Positions 28,873 through 38,200 are shown, counted from the first letter of the stretch. The stretch is DNA of 64,000 bases from Flavobacterium amnicola (GCF_004122165.1 NZ_SBKO01000006.1:62001-126000); one strand, 5' to 3'. The notes: generated from the letters alone by a model not told the origin. Made by a program: numbers and translations.

Positions 28873-28880
28873 CAAATATA
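28873..28880 (-). promoter_or_regulatory. -7 box (TATATTTG) for ychF
   Basis: An exact TAnnTTTG match on the minus strand, 57 bp upstream of the ychF start codon. Confidence 0.55.
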
Positions 28881-28950
28881 CTTCAAAACTTATTAAGTTT
28901 CAAACGATAAAACAGGAAGTAATAAAATGTAAGAATTCGATGGAATTAAA

Positions 28951-30120
28951 TTATGGATTTTCGATAGAAGAAAGCTGGTCTATGATTTCTTTTTCTTCTT
29001 TGGTGGATAAAAACCCAGATTCCATATCCCAATAATTATTGAAAAATTGTGTTTTTTTATTGATTAACGATTTTCCTTTAAACACATTCTTATCGGTGTA
29101 ATCGAATATTTTTTTATCAAAATTGGTGATTACCATATGGTTTTTAACTTCAATTCGACGACTTTTCTTTTTGTGTTTTTTCTCAAAACCAATCACTTCT
29201 TTCGTGTTGGCTAAATAATAGACATCATTATCCAATTGAAACGTATTTCTGAATTCTAATTTAAAAATTTTATTGCTACTCAAAAAGGATTGCCTTAATT
29301 CTTCCAATCGATTTGCTGCGACCATTGAATTGATTTCCATGATAATCATTTTGGTATTATCATAAACAATCGCAAAATCGGATAAAATCCCATTGGCTTC
29401 CAACAACGGACTTACTTTTATCATGTAATAATTTTCATTATTGGGATAGGTAACCACCTGAAAATCATAATTTTTCTTCGCCTTGGAAGTCAGAATTTCA
29501 CCCAAATACTTAAACTGGTAATAATTTTCGATGATATTATTCAAATCGTAACCCAAAAGTTCTTCTGTGATGTCTTCATCTAAAATCCCAACACTTCTAT
29601 TTTGTTCAACTAGAATATCGTTTTTAATATTTTTGGAATTTCCAAAAACTTGAAAATTGATTAACCCATCGTTAAAAAAAACAATTTGATCATTCTTCTT
29701 ATAAAACTCACGTAAATACACTTTAAGATTGATAGGAATAGTGATTTTTTGAAGTGAATTATCGACTAATTTTTGCAGTATTTCTTGTGGATGGTCTTTG
29801 GTTACAATTACTTCTGCTAATTGTTTCACGTTACTTTCCAAATAGACTTCGTTTACTTTTTTGTCCAATTCAGAAAACTTAACAATGTAGGATTTATAGG
29901 CAAAATGTTCAAATTTAAGTGGCGATTCTTGAGTCAAATGAATAACCGCTTCACCGGCTTTATTCGTTAAAAACCCTTGATTGGTATTTAATGCTTTTAT
30001 GGTAACTTCTTCAATTGGCAAACCAGTCAAAACATCTTTAACAATCACATTAAATTCTATATTTTGAGCAAATAGAAAATTGGTAATTAATAAAAAAAAC
30101 AATGAAATTTTTTTAATCAT
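28951..30120 (-). CDS. Exported carboxypeptidase-like regulatory domain protein
   Basis: This is a 389-residue protein with a signal peptide (about 1-19, ending LFAQ) and a carboxypeptidase-regulatory-like/CNA-B beta-sandwich (about 22-100, with VIVKDVLTGLPIEEVTIKAL). A long Lys/Asn-rich domain follows, without recognised motifs but with the pattern common in Bacteroidetes proteins that follow such a sandwich (a domain resembling the C-terminal part of DUF5686-like proteins, here much shorter). It is predicted to be periplasmic or outer-membrane-attached. The function is unknown. Separated from the ferredoxin gene by a terminator. Confidence 0.78.
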   Translation of the reverse strand: MIKKISLFFLLITNFLFAQNIEFNVIVKDVLTGLPIEEVTIKALNTNQGFLTNKAGEAVIHLTQESPLKFEHFAYKSYIVKFSELDKKVNEVYLESNVKQLAEVIVTKDHPQEILQKLVDNSLQKITIPINLKVYLREFYKKNDQIVFFNDGLINFQVFGNSKNIKNDILVEQNRSVGILDEDITEELLGYDLNNIIENYYQFKYLGEILTSKAKKNYDFQVVTYPNNENYYMIKVSPLLEANGILSDFAIVYDNTKMIIMEINSMVAANRLEELRQSFLSSNKIFKLEFRNTFQLDNDVYYLANTKEVIGFEKKHKKKSRRIEVKNHMVITNFDKKIFDYTDKNVFKGKSLINKKTQFFNNYWDMESGFLSTKEEKEIIDQLSSIENP

Positions 30121-30177
30121 GTCCTACTTTTTCCTCAAATTTAAAAAAACTTTAGCAAAAAGCTTTACTATTTGACA

Positions 30178-30212
30178 TAAAAAAGGCTTCTACACTGCTA
30201 GAAGCCTTTTCA
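30178..30212 (-). terminator. Rho-independent terminator of the ferredoxin gene
   Basis: AAAAGGCTTCTA CACTGC TAGAAGCCTTTT: a 12-bp stem, U-rich on the minus-strand transcript, 18 bp after the ferredoxin stop. Confidence 0.85.
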
Positions 30213-30229
30213 AAATATATTTTAATCAC

Positions 30230-30580
30230 TTATTCATTATGTAAAAACGACTGTCTATTTAAAAGTGTTTCTTCACTTTCTACGTGATTATCATCAGGCA
30301 CACAACAATCTACTGGACATACAGCCGCACATTGTGGTTCTTCATGAAAACCTTTACATTCGGTACATTTTCCTGGAACAATATAATAAAGATCATCCGA
30401 AATAGGAGTCTGTGCCGCATCGGCATCTACTTCAGTTCCATCAGGTAAAATTAATTTTCCTGATAATTTTGTTCCATCTTTCCAGCGCCAGTCATCGGCT
30501 CCTTCATATATTGCTGTATTTGGACACTCCGGTTCACAAGCCCCGCAGTTGATACATTCGTCTGTTATTATAATTGCCAT
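30230..30580 (-). CDS. 4Fe-4S dicluster ferredoxin
   Basis: This is a 116-residue low-potential electron carrier with two cluster motifs: [13 protein letters not shown] (about residues 9-21) and [21 protein letters not shown] (about 65-85). The second motif has a longer loop between its second and third cysteines, typical of the Azotobacter-type ferredoxins of Bacteroidetes. Start at 30580 ([10 protein letters not shown]) is the usual family start; nine extra residues upstream to 30607 are not conserved-looking. The redox partner is unknown. It is divergent from the acyl-CoA reductase gene. Confidence 0.92.
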   Translation of the reverse strand: MAIIITDECINCGACEPECPNTAIYEGADDWRWKDGTKLSGKLILPDGTEVDADAAQTPISDDLYYIVPGKCTECKGFHEEPQCAAVCPVDCCVPDDNHVESEETLLNRQSFLHNE

Positions 30581-30669
30581 TCTTCTAAGTTTGGAGTTTA
30601 AAAGCATAAAAGTTTAAAAGTTACTTAAAATTCCGTTTACTTTTACCTTTTGCCTATTACACTTATTTC

Positions 30670-30677
30670 TATCTTTG
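30670..30677 (+). promoter_or_regulatory. -7 box (TATCTTTG) for the acyl-CoA reductase/serC/serA cluster
   Basis: An exact TAnnTTTG match 40 bp ahead of the start at 30718. Confidence 0.6.
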
Positions 30678-30717
30678 TGCAAAATTACATTGTAAACCAC
30701 ATATAAGCAAATCACAA

Positions 30718-31779
30718 ATGTCACAATTAAGTAAAATTAATGCTTTTATTGAACTTGGGAAGTTTTTAAATCAGTTTTCTTTATCCGAAAACCTAAAAAA
30801 CCCTAGCGTAAAACACAATGATACTTTTTTTGACCGCTTTGTTTCACTGATTGAATTATCACAATCACACAATGGTTGGTTTACACCCGAACAAGTTTAT
30901 TTTTCAATACAATCTTGGGCAGAAGCATTAACGGATGACAACTTAAAAAACTGGTTGTCCGCCTATTCGTTTACGACCAATGAACCGAAAAGAATCGGAT
31001 TAATTTTAGCGGGAAATATTCCGTTGGTAGGTTTTCATGATTTTCTTTCTGTTTTGATTTCCGGACATCATGCCGTGGTAAAAACCTCATCAAATGATCA
31101 AAAATTACTCCCCTTTCTAGCGGAATATCTGATGGCGATTGAACCAGAATTGGAAAATTTCATCACTTTTACCGAAGGTAAATTGGAAAATTTCGATGCG
31201 GTAATCGCAACCGGAAGTAACAATACCGCTCGTTATTTTGAATTTTACTTCAAAGACAAACCGAGTATTATTCGCAAAAGCCGAAATTCGGTAGCGGTTT
31301 TAAACGGAAAAGAAACCAAAGAAGATTTGGAAAACTTAGGGGAAGATATTTTTAGATATTTTGGACTGGGTTGTCGCAATGTTTCTAAATTGTTTGTACC
31401 GAAAGGATATGATTTTAAAAATTTCTTTGAAGCGATTTACAAATATGGTGATATCATTCATTATGAAAAATACGCTAATAATTATGATTACAACAAAGCC
31501 GTTTTTCTAATGAGTTTGTTCAAATTGTTAGACAATGAATTTCTAACATTAAAAGAAGATTCGAGCTACGCCTCTCCTATTTCTTCCGTATTTTATGAAC
31601 CGTATGAAGATATAAAAGCAATTGAAAACCGATTAAATGACGACGCTGAGATGATTCAGTGTGTTGTTTCTAATAATCTAATTCCAAACAGCATCCCATT
31701 CGGACAAACGCAGAAACCAAAACTTTGGGATTATGCCGACAATGTCGATACCCTTCAATTTCTAATTGATTTAAAATAA
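30718..31779 (+). CDS. Acyl-CoA reductase (LuxC-like)
   Basis: This is a 353-residue protein of the LuxC/aldehyde-dehydrogenase superfamily that reduces acyl-CoA to aldehyde with NADPH. Family features seen are LILAGNIPLVGFHDFLSVL (about 99-117), FDAVIATGSNNTARYFEFYF (about 159-178) and the glycine-rich FGLGCRNVSKLFVP (about 215-228), whose Cys about 219 is the thioester-forming candidate. Natural substrate unknown. It is the first gene of a cluster with serC and serA, an arrangement common in flavobacteria, but no metabolic link to serine synthesis is evident from sequence. Confidence 0.85.
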   Translation: MSQLSKINAFIELGKFLNQFSLSENLKNPSVKHNDTFFDRFVSLIELSQSHNGWFTPEQVYFSIQSWAEALTDDNLKNWLSAYSFTTNEPKRIGLILAGNIPLVGFHDFLSVLISGHHAVVKTSSNDQKLLPFLAEYLMAIEPELENFITFTEGKLENFDAVIATGSNNTARYFEFYFKDKPSIIRKSRNSVAVLNGKETKEDLENLGEDIFRYFGLGCRNVSKLFVPKGYDFKNFFEAIYKYGDIIHYEKYANNYDYNKAVFLMSLFKLLDNEFLTLKEDSSYASPISSVFYEPYEDIKAIENRLNDDAEMIQCVVSNNLIPNSIPFGQTQKPKLWDYADNVDTLQFLIDLK

Positions 31780-31913
31780 ACACCATGAATACTTCAAAAA
31801 TTTCACAGCTAATTCATCAGCAAAAAGAAAAATCGGAGCACATTCATCAACCTCATTTTAACTTGGAAGCACAAGTTAATTCAGGAAGAATAAAACACAC
31901 ACACAACTATACA

Positions 31914-32984
31914 ATGAAAAAACACAATTACAGTGCCGGTCCTTGTATACTTCCACAAGAAGTATTCGAGAAATCTGCACAAGCTATTTTAAATTTCGAC
32001 GGAATAGATTTATCCCTACTCGAAATTTCACACCGAAGCAAAGAATTCGTTGCCGTAATGGAAGAAGCACGTGCTTTAGTTTTAGAACTGTTAGGATTAG
32101 AAGGAAAAGGTTATCAAGCGTTATTTCTACATGGTGGCGCCAGTTTAGAATTCCTAATGGTTCCCTACAACTTAATGGCAGCAAACGGAAAAGCCGCTTA
32201 TCTCGACACAGGTACTTGGGCGAGTGGCGCTATTAAAGAAGCCAAACATTTTGGTGAAACCATCATTGTCGCTTCTTCAAAACCAGAAAACTACAATCAC
32301 ATTCCGAAAAACTACACCATTCCTGCCGATGCGAATTATTTTCATTGCACGAGTAATAATACCATTTTCGGCACCCAAATGAAATCATTTCCACAAACTA
32401 ATATCCCAGTTGTCTGTGATATGAGTTCGGATATTTTTTCAAGAAGTTTAGACTTTTCAAAATTCGATTTGATTTACGCCGGCGCTCAAAAAAACATGGG
32501 ACCTGCTGGTACTACACTTGTAGTAGTAAAAGAAGAAATCTTAGGAAAAACCAATCGTTATATCCCATCAATGTTAGATTACCAACAACACATTGACAAA
32601 GAAAGTATGTACAATACTCCTCCCGTTTTTCCAATATATGCTTCACTATTAACCTTACAGTGGTTAAAAAAATTAGGAGGTATCCCTGCTATCGAAAAAA
32701 TAAACGAGGCCAAAGCCAATTTACTGTACACCGAAATTGATCGCAATCCATTATTTAGTGGGACAGCTGCTAAAGAAGACAGAAGCAATATGAATGCTAC
32801 TTTCGTTTTAAATAACGAATCGCATACTGAAACCTTCGACAAACTATGGAAAGCAGCAGGAATTTCTGGATTAACCGGTCATCGATCGGTTGGCGGATAC
32901 CGCGCCTCGATGTATAACGCTTTACCGCTTGAGAGCGTTCAGGTTTTAGTAGACGTAATGAAAGACTTAGAAAATAAAATATAA
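31914..32984 (+). CDS. serC: Phosphoserine aminotransferase
   Basis: This PLP enzyme makes 3-phosphoserine from 3-phosphohydroxypyruvate and glutamate, the second step of serine synthesis. From the ATG at 31914 (MKKHNYSAGPC) the protein has 356 residues, the usual size, and begins at the family's conserved NYSAGPC. Further motifs are FLHGGASLEF (about 67-76), DMSSDIFSRSLDF, and the cofactor lysine in AGAQKNMGPAG (about 187-197). The frame is open for 43 more codons upstream to an ATG at 31785. That His/Gln/Ser-rich extension does not belong to the fold (see findings). serA follows. Confidence 0.94.
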   Translation: MKKHNYSAGPCILPQEVFEKSAQAILNFDGIDLSLLEISHRSKEFVAVMEEARALVLELLGLEGKGYQALFLHGGASLEFLMVPYNLMAANGKAAYLDTGTWASGAIKEAKHFGETIIVASSKPENYNHIPKNYTIPADANYFHCTSNNTIFGTQMKSFPQTNIPVVCDMSSDIFSRSLDFSKFDLIYAGAQKNMGPAGTTLVVVKEEILGKTNRYIPSMLDYQQHIDKESMYNTPPVFPIYASLLTLQWLKKLGGIPAIEKINEAKANLLYTEIDRNPLFSGTAAKEDRSNMNATFVLNNESHTETFDKLWKAAGISGLTGHRSVGGYRASMYNALPLESVQVLVDVMKDLENKI

Positions 32985-33004
32985 ACTATAAATAAAGAGG
33001 ATGA

Positions 33005-33028
33005 GATTACTTCGTTCCTCGTAATGAC
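33005..33028 (-). repeat. Inverted copy of the TCATTGCGAGGAACGAAGCAATC-type repeat
   Basis: On the minus strand the sequence starts GTCATTACGAGGAACGAAG and ends TAATC, closely matching 13802-13827 (GTCATCGCGAGGTACGAAG then CAATC) in opposite orientation. It sits 6 bp before the serA start codon. Confidence 0.7.
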
Positions 33029-33034
33029 ATAACA

Positions 33035-33994
33035 ATGAAAATTTTAGCAAACGACGGGATTTCAAAAAGTGGAATTGCGCTTTTAGAAAATGCCGGATTT
33101 GAAGTAATTACTACCAAAGTAGCTCAAGAACAAGTAGCCAATTATATTAATACTCATAAAGTAGCCGTATTATTAGTCAGAAGTGCCACTAAAGTCCGAA
33201 AAGACATTATTGATGCCTGCCCGACACTTAAAATCATTGGACGCGGTGGCGTTGGAATGGACAATATCGATGTTGACTATGCCATTTCTAAAGATATTCA
33301 AGTCATAAACACACCTGCTTCCTCCTCAAATTCGGTGGCAGAATTGGTATTTGCCCACTTGTTTTCGGGAGTCCGTTTTTTATACGATTCTAATAGAAAC
33401 ATGCCGTTGGAAGGCGACACCAATTTTGATGGTTTAAAGAAAGCGTATGCTAACGGAATCGAACTTCGTGGGAAAACCATCGGTATTATTGGTTTTGGAC
33501 GTATTGGACAAGCCGTAGCTAAAATGGCGTTGGGATTGGGAATGAAAGTTATTGCTTCCGATAGTTTTGTGGGAAAAGCCTTGATTCGTGTCGAATTTTA
33601 TAACGATCAATTCATAGATTTAGAAATTGCCACCGAACCTATTGCCGAATTAATGAAACATTCCGATTTTATAACACTTCATGTTCCTTCGCAGAAAGGT
33701 TATTTGATAGCAAAAGCTGAATTTGACAGTATGAAAGATGGGGTTGGAATTATCAACTGCTCGCGTGGAGGAATTATTAATGAAGTGGATTTAGTGGAAG
33801 CCTTAGATTCTAAAAAAGTAGCCTTTGCTGGTTTGGATGTATTTATGGACGAGCCTACACCTGCGGTTCAATTGCTTATGCATTCTAATATTAGTATGAC
33901 GCCCCATATTGGAGCGGCTACTGTGGAAGCTCAAGACAGAATTGGCACAGAACTTGCAGAACAGATTATCACCTTATTAAAGCATGAAATTTAG
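33035..33994 (+). CDS. serA: D-3-phosphoglycerate dehydrogenase, short form
   Basis: This is a 319-residue D-2-hydroxyacid dehydrogenase that oxidises 3-phosphoglycerate with NAD+ as the entry step to serine. It has a substrate-domain start, a Rossmann motif GIIGFGRIGQAVAKMALGLG (about 149-168), the catalytic Arg in IINCSRGGIINE (about 239-250) and the Glu/His pair near VFMDEP and MTPHIGAAT. The C-terminal ACT regulatory domain of longer SerA forms is absent, so serine feedback inhibition by that route is not expected. Neighbouring serC supports the SerA call over a generic hydroxyacid dehydrogenase. Confidence 0.9.
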   Translation: MKILANDGISKSGIALLENAGFEVITTKVAQEQVANYINTHKVAVLLVRSATKVRKDIIDACPTLKIIGRGGVGMDNIDVDYAISKDIQVINTPASSSNSVAELVFAHLFSGVRFLYDSNRNMPLEGDTNFDGLKKAYANGIELRGKTIGIIGFGRIGQAVAKMALGLGMKVIASDSFVGKALIRVEFYNDQFIDLEIATEPIAELMKHSDFITLHVPSQKGYLIAKAEFDSMKDGVGIINCSRGGIINEVDLVEALDSKKVAFAGLDVFMDEPTPAVQLLMHSNISMTPHIGAATVEAQDRIGTELAEQIITLLKHEI

Positions 33995-34044
33995 AATAAT
34001 TTCGTACATTTAAAATTCGATTAATCAATAAAAAAAACTAAAAA

Positions 34045-34686
34045 ATGGCAGGTATCTTAGATTTAATAAACAGTGATTTAGGAAAACAAATCATTAGCGG
34101 AATTGGCAACCAAGCTGGCACTTCAGAAGGCGAAACTTCTTCAGTATTAGCTTCGGCATTACCCACATTAATCAACGCAATGCAAAATAATACACAATCG
34201 GAACAAGGAGCGGGTGGATTACTAGGAGCGCTACTTGGTGGAAAACACGACGGTGGATTGTTAGACAATCTTGGTGGATTATTAAGTGGTGGTGGCATTG
34301 ATACGGAAGATGGTGGTAAAATTTTAGGCCACGTTCTGGGTGGAAACCAAGCCAATATTGAAGCAGGATTAAGTCAAAACACAGGAGTAAGTTCCGATAA
34401 AATCGGGATGATTTTAAAATTGGCAGCCCCAATTTTGATGGCCTATTTAGCCAATCAAGCCAAATCAAACAACGTTCAAAACGGAACTGACTTAGGTGGC
34501 CTATTAGGAGGATTACTTGGTGGTGGTCAAACACAACAGCAAGAAACGCCTACGATGGGTGGTTCTATTTTAACGTCTGTTTTAGATCAGGATGGAGACG
34601 GGCAACTTGGTTTGGGTGATGCTGTTAGTGCAGCCACTAAAAAAGGAGGTTTAGGCGGATTACTTGGAAAACTTTTTGGAAAATAA
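34045..34686 (+). CDS. DUF937 family protein, glycine-rich
   Basis: This is a 213-residue DUF937 (YidB-like) protein. Its N-terminus has helical segments LDLINSDLGKQIISGI and a long run of Gly-Gly-Leu-Leu repeats (LLGALLGG, LLDNLGGLLSGGG, LLGGLLGGG). A Ca-binding-like QDGDGQLGLGD lies near residues 184-194, before a Gly-rich end. DUF937 proteins are of unknown function; the EF-hand-like loop followed by the glycine-rich end is common in family members. Cytosolic by lack of a signal. Confidence 0.88.
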   Translation: MAGILDLINSDLGKQIISGIGNQAGTSEGETSSVLASALPTLINAMQNNTQSEQGAGGLLGALLGGKHDGGLLDNLGGLLSGGGIDTEDGGKILGHVLGGNQANIEAGLSQNTGVSSDKIGMILKLAAPILMAYLANQAKSNNVQNGTDLGGLLGGLLGGGQTQQQETPTMGGSILTSVLDQDGDGQLGLGDAVSAATKKGGLGGLLGKLFGK

Positions 34687-34695
34687 AAATACAAA

Positions 34696-34718
34696 TCCCG
34701 CTATCGCGGGGTTTTTTA
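34696..34718 (+). terminator. Rho-independent terminator after the DUF937 gene
   Basis: CCCGC TATC GCGGG followed by GTTTTTT, 10 bp after the stop codon. Confidence 0.85.
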
Positions 34719-34730
34719 ATACCATTCAAA

Positions 34731-35168
34731 ATGAGAACGCTATTTTTGTTTATATTCCTATTGGCAGGTATTACATCTTGTACAACCAAATCATTTGACG
34801 ACTCAGCAAATAAAATAGCCAATTCCAAAGTTGTAAAAGGCGATACCATAAAAATTGCGAATAAAGACATCGAATATGACGTCACTATTATTGATGCTGG
34901 GTTTGCTTCTTGGCTGAATAGTAGAGCTTTTCCGCGAAATTTTTACTCTTTGAATTATCTTGAAACCAGAAACATTCGATATGTGCAAGAATGGAACAAT
35001 AGAGTATTACAACCACAACGATACGATCGTAACTTATATGAAATGCAAATTAATTATGAAGCTGGTATTCGCTATGGATACGAAGTAAATTATTTGATTT
35101 ACAATTATATGATTTACTTTCAGAACACGTATAACCAACAATTATTTGGTAGAGTTCCACCTCGTTAG
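34731..35168 (+). CDS. DUF6146 family lipoprotein
   Basis: This is a 145-residue protein with a lipoprotein signal (LLAGITSCTT, Cys about 17) and a Tyr/Asn-rich C-terminal half containing SRAFPRNFYSLNYLETRN and VQEWNNRVLQPQRYD, hallmarks of flavobacterial DUF6146. The function is unknown. It is 26 bp upstream of the DUF6787 gene, its usual neighbour. Confidence 0.8.
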   Translation: MRTLFLFIFLLAGITSCTTKSFDDSANKIANSKVVKGDTIKIANKDIEYDVTIIDAGFASWLNSRAFPRNFYSLNYLETRNIRYVQEWNNRVLQPQRYDRNLYEMQINYEAGIRYGYEVNYLIYNYMIYFQNTYNQQLFGRVPPR

Positions 35169-35194
35169 TTATATTTGTAAAAAAATGTCCTAGA

Positions 35195-35500
35195 ATGAAT
35201 AAACTAAAAGAACGCTGGGGAATTACTTCCAATTTTCAGCTTGCCGTTATTTTTATTGTATTTGCAATAAACGGTTCGCTTTCTGCTAAAATATCAGCGT
35301 ATTTAATGGGTTTATTGGGACTTTCGAAAGAAAACCTTCATTGGTTTTTTTATTATACCATCCTCTTAGTTTTAGTGCTTCCATTATATCCTTTTATGCT
35401 GATGGCATTTGGATATTTGTTTGGACAATCGCAGTTTTTTTTCAATTTTGGAAAGCGAATGCTAAAATCTATAGGTTTAGGATTTATATTTAAATCATAA
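35195..35500 (+). CDS. DUF6787 family membrane protein
   Basis: This is a 101-residue protein starting KLKERWGITSNFQ, with two transmembrane helices (about 16-38 and 50-75) and an aromatic FGKRMLKSIGLGF end; it matches DUF6787 of Bacteroidetes. The function is unknown. Second gene of a two-gene unit with DUF6146. Confidence 0.82.
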   Translation: MNKLKERWGITSNFQLAVIFIVFAINGSLSAKISAYLMGLLGLSKENLHWFFYYTILLVLVLPLYPFMLMAFGYLFGQSQFFFNFGKRMLKSIGLGFIFKS

Positions 35501-35527
35501 AAAAATCCCGAATACTCGGGATTTAAG
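35499..35527. terminator. Terminator hairpin between convergent genes
   Basis: AAATCCCGA ATAC TCGGGATTT. The T-run is long on the minus-strand side (AAAAAAA at 35499) and short on the plus side, so it mainly serves the gene at 35530. Confidence 0.75.
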
Positions 35528-35529
35528 AA

Positions 35530-35847
35530 TTATACTGCGTTATTTTTCTTGTCTTGAAAATATTCATACAGCCATGTTAAAGTAAAAGTTGGAATAAAGT
35601 CTGTAAACGGTATTAATTCTTCTAAGGTTCCAATTACCCCGGCCACTTTACCAATTGTTCCTTTGTACATTGCAACTAATAACACTCCAGAAATTGGCGC
35701 CCAAATTACATCAACAGTTTCAGCAATTCCTGGGATAATGTACGATAGTATCCCAATAAAATCAAACAATAACCCTAAAATCAACTTTGAAGTCGTCGCT
35801 TGTTTTTTAGTCTGCGGTTGTACTTCAACTTGAATGTCTTTTGTCAT
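35530..35847 (-). CDS. Small predicted membrane protein, unknown function
   Basis: This is a 105-residue protein with a polar, Gln/Lys-rich first 20 residues and three hydrophobic segments (about 22-42, 44-62 and 65-95). It contains IGILSYIIPGIAETVDVIWA. It has the look of a small inner-membrane protein conserved in flavobacteria; I recognise no named domain. It has its own terminator. Confidence 0.72.
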   Translation of the reverse strand: MTKDIQVEVQPQTKKQATTSKLILGLLFDFIGILSYIIPGIAETVDVIWAPISGVLLVAMYKGTIGKVAGVIGTLEELIPFTDFIPTFTLTWLYEYFQDKKNNAV

Positions 35848-35899
35848 TTTTGTTACATTAAAATTATTGATAACTACTATACAAAACTAATGCCAAAAT

Positions 35900-36538
35900 C
35901 TAGTGCTTTAATTTATCCTTAAATATTTTACGAACTTTATCGATTTTGGGTGTAATCACATACGAACAATACGACTTGTCTTTATTTTGATTGTAATAGT
36001 TTTTATGATAATCTTCCGCTACATAAAAAGTGGGGGCGGGTGATATTTTTGTCACTATCTTTTTTCCAAACGTATTTTCTTTGTTCAACAATTCGATATA
36101 AGCGGTTGCAATTTCTTTTTGAGTATCGTTGGTCGTAAAAATTTCACTTCGGTATTGCGAACCTACATCGGCGCCTTGTCTATTAATTGTAGTAGGGTCG
36201 TGAGTCGCAAAAAACACTTCTAAAAGTTCCCCATAACTAATCTTTGAAGGGTCAAAAACAATCTTAATCGCTTCGGCGTGACCTGAATATCCTGAACACA
36301 CTTCCTCATAGGTAGGATTTTGGGTTTTTCCTCCAATATAACCAGGCAAAACGTTTTCTACACCTCTTAATTCTAAAAATACTGCTTCGGTACACCAAAA
36401 ACAACCTCCCGCAAAAATGGCAGTTTCTTTTCCTTTGGTAACATTCATAGCAGTCGGCTCCATTTTTTCCATATTTTTTGATTTCGATTCGCAACTTATC
36501 GACAACAATGACAGCAATAATACGATTCCTTTTTTCAT
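35900..36538 (-). CDS. msrA: Peptide-methionine (S)-S-oxide reductase, lipoprotein form
   Basis: MsrA repairs oxidised methionine (S form) in proteins. From the ATG at 36538 the 212-residue protein carries a lipobox (LLSISC, Cys16), so it is likely anchored in the envelope rather than cytosolic. The catalytic motif GGCFWCTEA has the active Cys46, with a second Cys at 49. Downstream, GYSGHAEAI and QYRSEIF complete the active site and EDYHKNYY follows. A longer start at 36592 would bury the signal peptide behind 18 residues and is unlikely. Confidence 0.93.
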   Translation of the reverse strand: MKKGIVLLLSLLSISCESKSKNMEKMEPTAMNVTKGKETAIFAGGCFWCTEAVFLELRGVENVLPGYIGGKTQNPTYEEVCSGYSGHAEAIKIVFDPSKISYGELLEVFFATHDPTTINRQGADVGSQYRSEIFTTNDTQKEIATAYIELLNKENTFGKKIVTKISPAPTFYVAEDYHKNYYNQNKDKSYCSYVITPKIDKVRKIFKDKLKH

Positions 36539-36647
36539 TTCTTTTTTCTCAAATTTAAATAAATAGCCCTGAAACAAATTGGTTCTTAACAAAACTTTAT
36601 TTGATGTTGAATGAAATTCTTTGTTTATTTGTGTAAATACTTCTCAA

Positions 36648-37364
36648 ATGATAAATGCAGTAAATATTCATAAATATTTTGGTCAGCTAAAAGTTTTAAA
36701 ACGTGTCAATTTAGAAATAAAAGAAGGCGAAATTGTTTCAATTGTGGGCGCTTCTGGCGCTGGAAAAACAACGCTACTGCAAATTTTAGGAACCTTAGAC
36801 AAACCCAGTTTTAAGAATAGAAAAGGAGTCGATTTAACCTCATCTCTTGAAATAAATGGACAAGATGTATTAAAAATGAATGATAAGGAATTGTCAAGAT
36901 TCAGAAACTTGAATTTAGGTTTCATTTTTCAATTTCATCAACTTTTACCTGAATTTACAGCATTAGAAAACGTCTGCATTCCAGGTTTTATAGCCAACAG
37001 ACCAAAAAAAGAAGTAGAAACCGAAGCCATTCGATTACTGACCTATCTTGGTTTAGACCACCGATTACATCACAAGCCAGGGGAACTTTCTGGTGGAGAG
37101 CAGCAGCGTGTAGCCGTGGCAAGAGCCATGATTAACAAACCTAAAGTAATTTTTGCCGATGAACCTTCAGGAAATTTAGATACACTATCAGCAGAAAACC
37201 TACACCAGTTGTTTTTTCAACTTCGAGACGAGCTCAATCAAACCTTTGTAATCGTAACCCATAACGAAGAATTAGCCAACATGGCCGATAGAAAAATTAC
37301 AATTGTAGATGGAAACATCAAGGACATTAATAATATAATGGTGATTGCTGAACCTGTAGAATGA
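36648..37364 (+). CDS. ABC transporter ATP-binding protein, LolD-like
   Basis: This is a 238-residue ABC ATPase of the LolD/MacB group: Walker [12 protein letters not shown] (about 36-46), Q-loop in [18 protein letters not shown], signature [15 protein letters not shown] and Walker [13 protein letters not shown], followed by the H-loop VTHNEEL. A role in lipoprotein release from the inner membrane is the usual assignment in Bacteroidetes, where LolD lies apart from LolC/E; it is not proven here. The start at 36648 ([12 protein letters not shown]) is chosen over a TTG at 36621. It overlaps the next gene by 4 bp. Confidence 0.88.
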   Translation: MINAVNIHKYFGQLKVLKRVNLEIKEGEIVSIVGASGAGKTTLLQILGTLDKPSFKNRKGVDLTSSLEINGQDVLKMNDKELSRFRNLNLGFIFQFHQLLPEFTALENVCIPGFIANRPKKEVETEAIRLLTYLGLDHRLHHKPGELSGGEQQRVAVARAMINKPKVIFADEPSGNLDTLSAENLHQLFFQLRDELNQTFVIVTHNEELANMADRKITIVDGNIKDINNIMVIAEPVE

Positions 37365-38125
37365 TTTTTTCAGAGTTAAAAGAATTTCTAGACGAGAAAG
37401 TCGAATTATATAACACGCCAAATTTTATTGAGAGCGATCCTATTCAAATTCCACATCAATTTTCTATTAAAGAAGATATTGAAATAGCAGGTTTTTTGGC
37501 AGCTACCATAGCCTGGGGTAATCGTAAGATGATTATCAATAATGCCCAGAAGATGATGCAACTCATGGGTAATACTCCCTATGATTTTGTGATGTCGCAT
37601 ACGGAAACCGATTTAGAACGATTTGATTCGTTTATACACCGTACCTTCAACAGTCAGGATTTTACCACTTTCATCAAAGGATTGCAAAACATTTACAGCC
37701 ATCATAATGGTATGGAAACCGTTTTTTCCAACGCCGTGGAAAACAATTCAACCCAAAAAGCCATTTCTGAATTTAAGCATGTTTTTTTTGAAATTCCACA
37801 CCAAAATAGAACCCAGAAACACATTTCCGATCCTATGAATGGTTCTGCTGCTAAGCGACTGCACATGATGCTTCGTTGGTTTTGCAGACAGGACAACAAA
37901 GGAGTTGATTTGGGGATTTGGAAAAGCATTCCGCCTTCCGCGCTATCTTGTCCGCTTGACGTGCATTCGGGCAATGTAGCACGCAAACTCGAACTACTCA
38001 GTCGAAAACAAAATGATGCCAAAGCACTAGCGGAATTAGACTTTAATTTGAGAAAACTAGACCCGAATGATCCTGTAAAATATGATTTTGCATTGTTTGG
38101 ATTAGGGGTTTTTGAGAAATTTTAG
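37361..38125 (+). CDS. TIGR02757 family protein
   Basis: This is a 254-residue protein with [19 protein letters not shown] (about 48-66), [15 protein letters not shown], and the highly conserved [20 protein letters not shown] and [14 protein letters not shown]. These define TIGR02757, a Bacteroidetes/Chlamydiae-type family with a helix-rich fold reminiscent of HhH-GPD DNA glycosylases; the activity is unproven. ATGA overlap with the LolD-like gene indicates a two-gene operon. Confidence 0.88.
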   Translation: MIFSELKEFLDEKVELYNTPNFIESDPIQIPHQFSIKEDIEIAGFLAATIAWGNRKMIINNAQKMMQLMGNTPYDFVMSHTETDLERFDSFIHRTFNSQDFTTFIKGLQNIYSHHNGMETVFSNAVENNSTQKAISEFKHVFFEIPHQNRTQKHISDPMNGSAAKRLHMMLRWFCRQDNKGVDLGIWKSIPPSALSCPLDVHSGNVARKLELLSRKQNDAKALAELDFNLRKLDPNDPVKYDFALFGLGVFEKF

Positions 38126-38200
38126 TTTAGACTACTTAGAAAATTAGATTCTTAGACCGTTAGACTTTTTGATATTCAGTTCTAAGATTAAAAAACTTTG

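Noticed and set aside
31785..32984. SerC of 399 residues from the upstream ATG
   Set aside because: The conserved NYSAGPC start of the family follows directly after the ATG at 31914; the extension has no fold counterpart.
34038..34534. Two minus-strand frames over the DUF937 gene
   Set aside because: They are Pro/Ser- or His/Leu-rich shadows of the Gly-rich repeats of the real gene on the plus strand.
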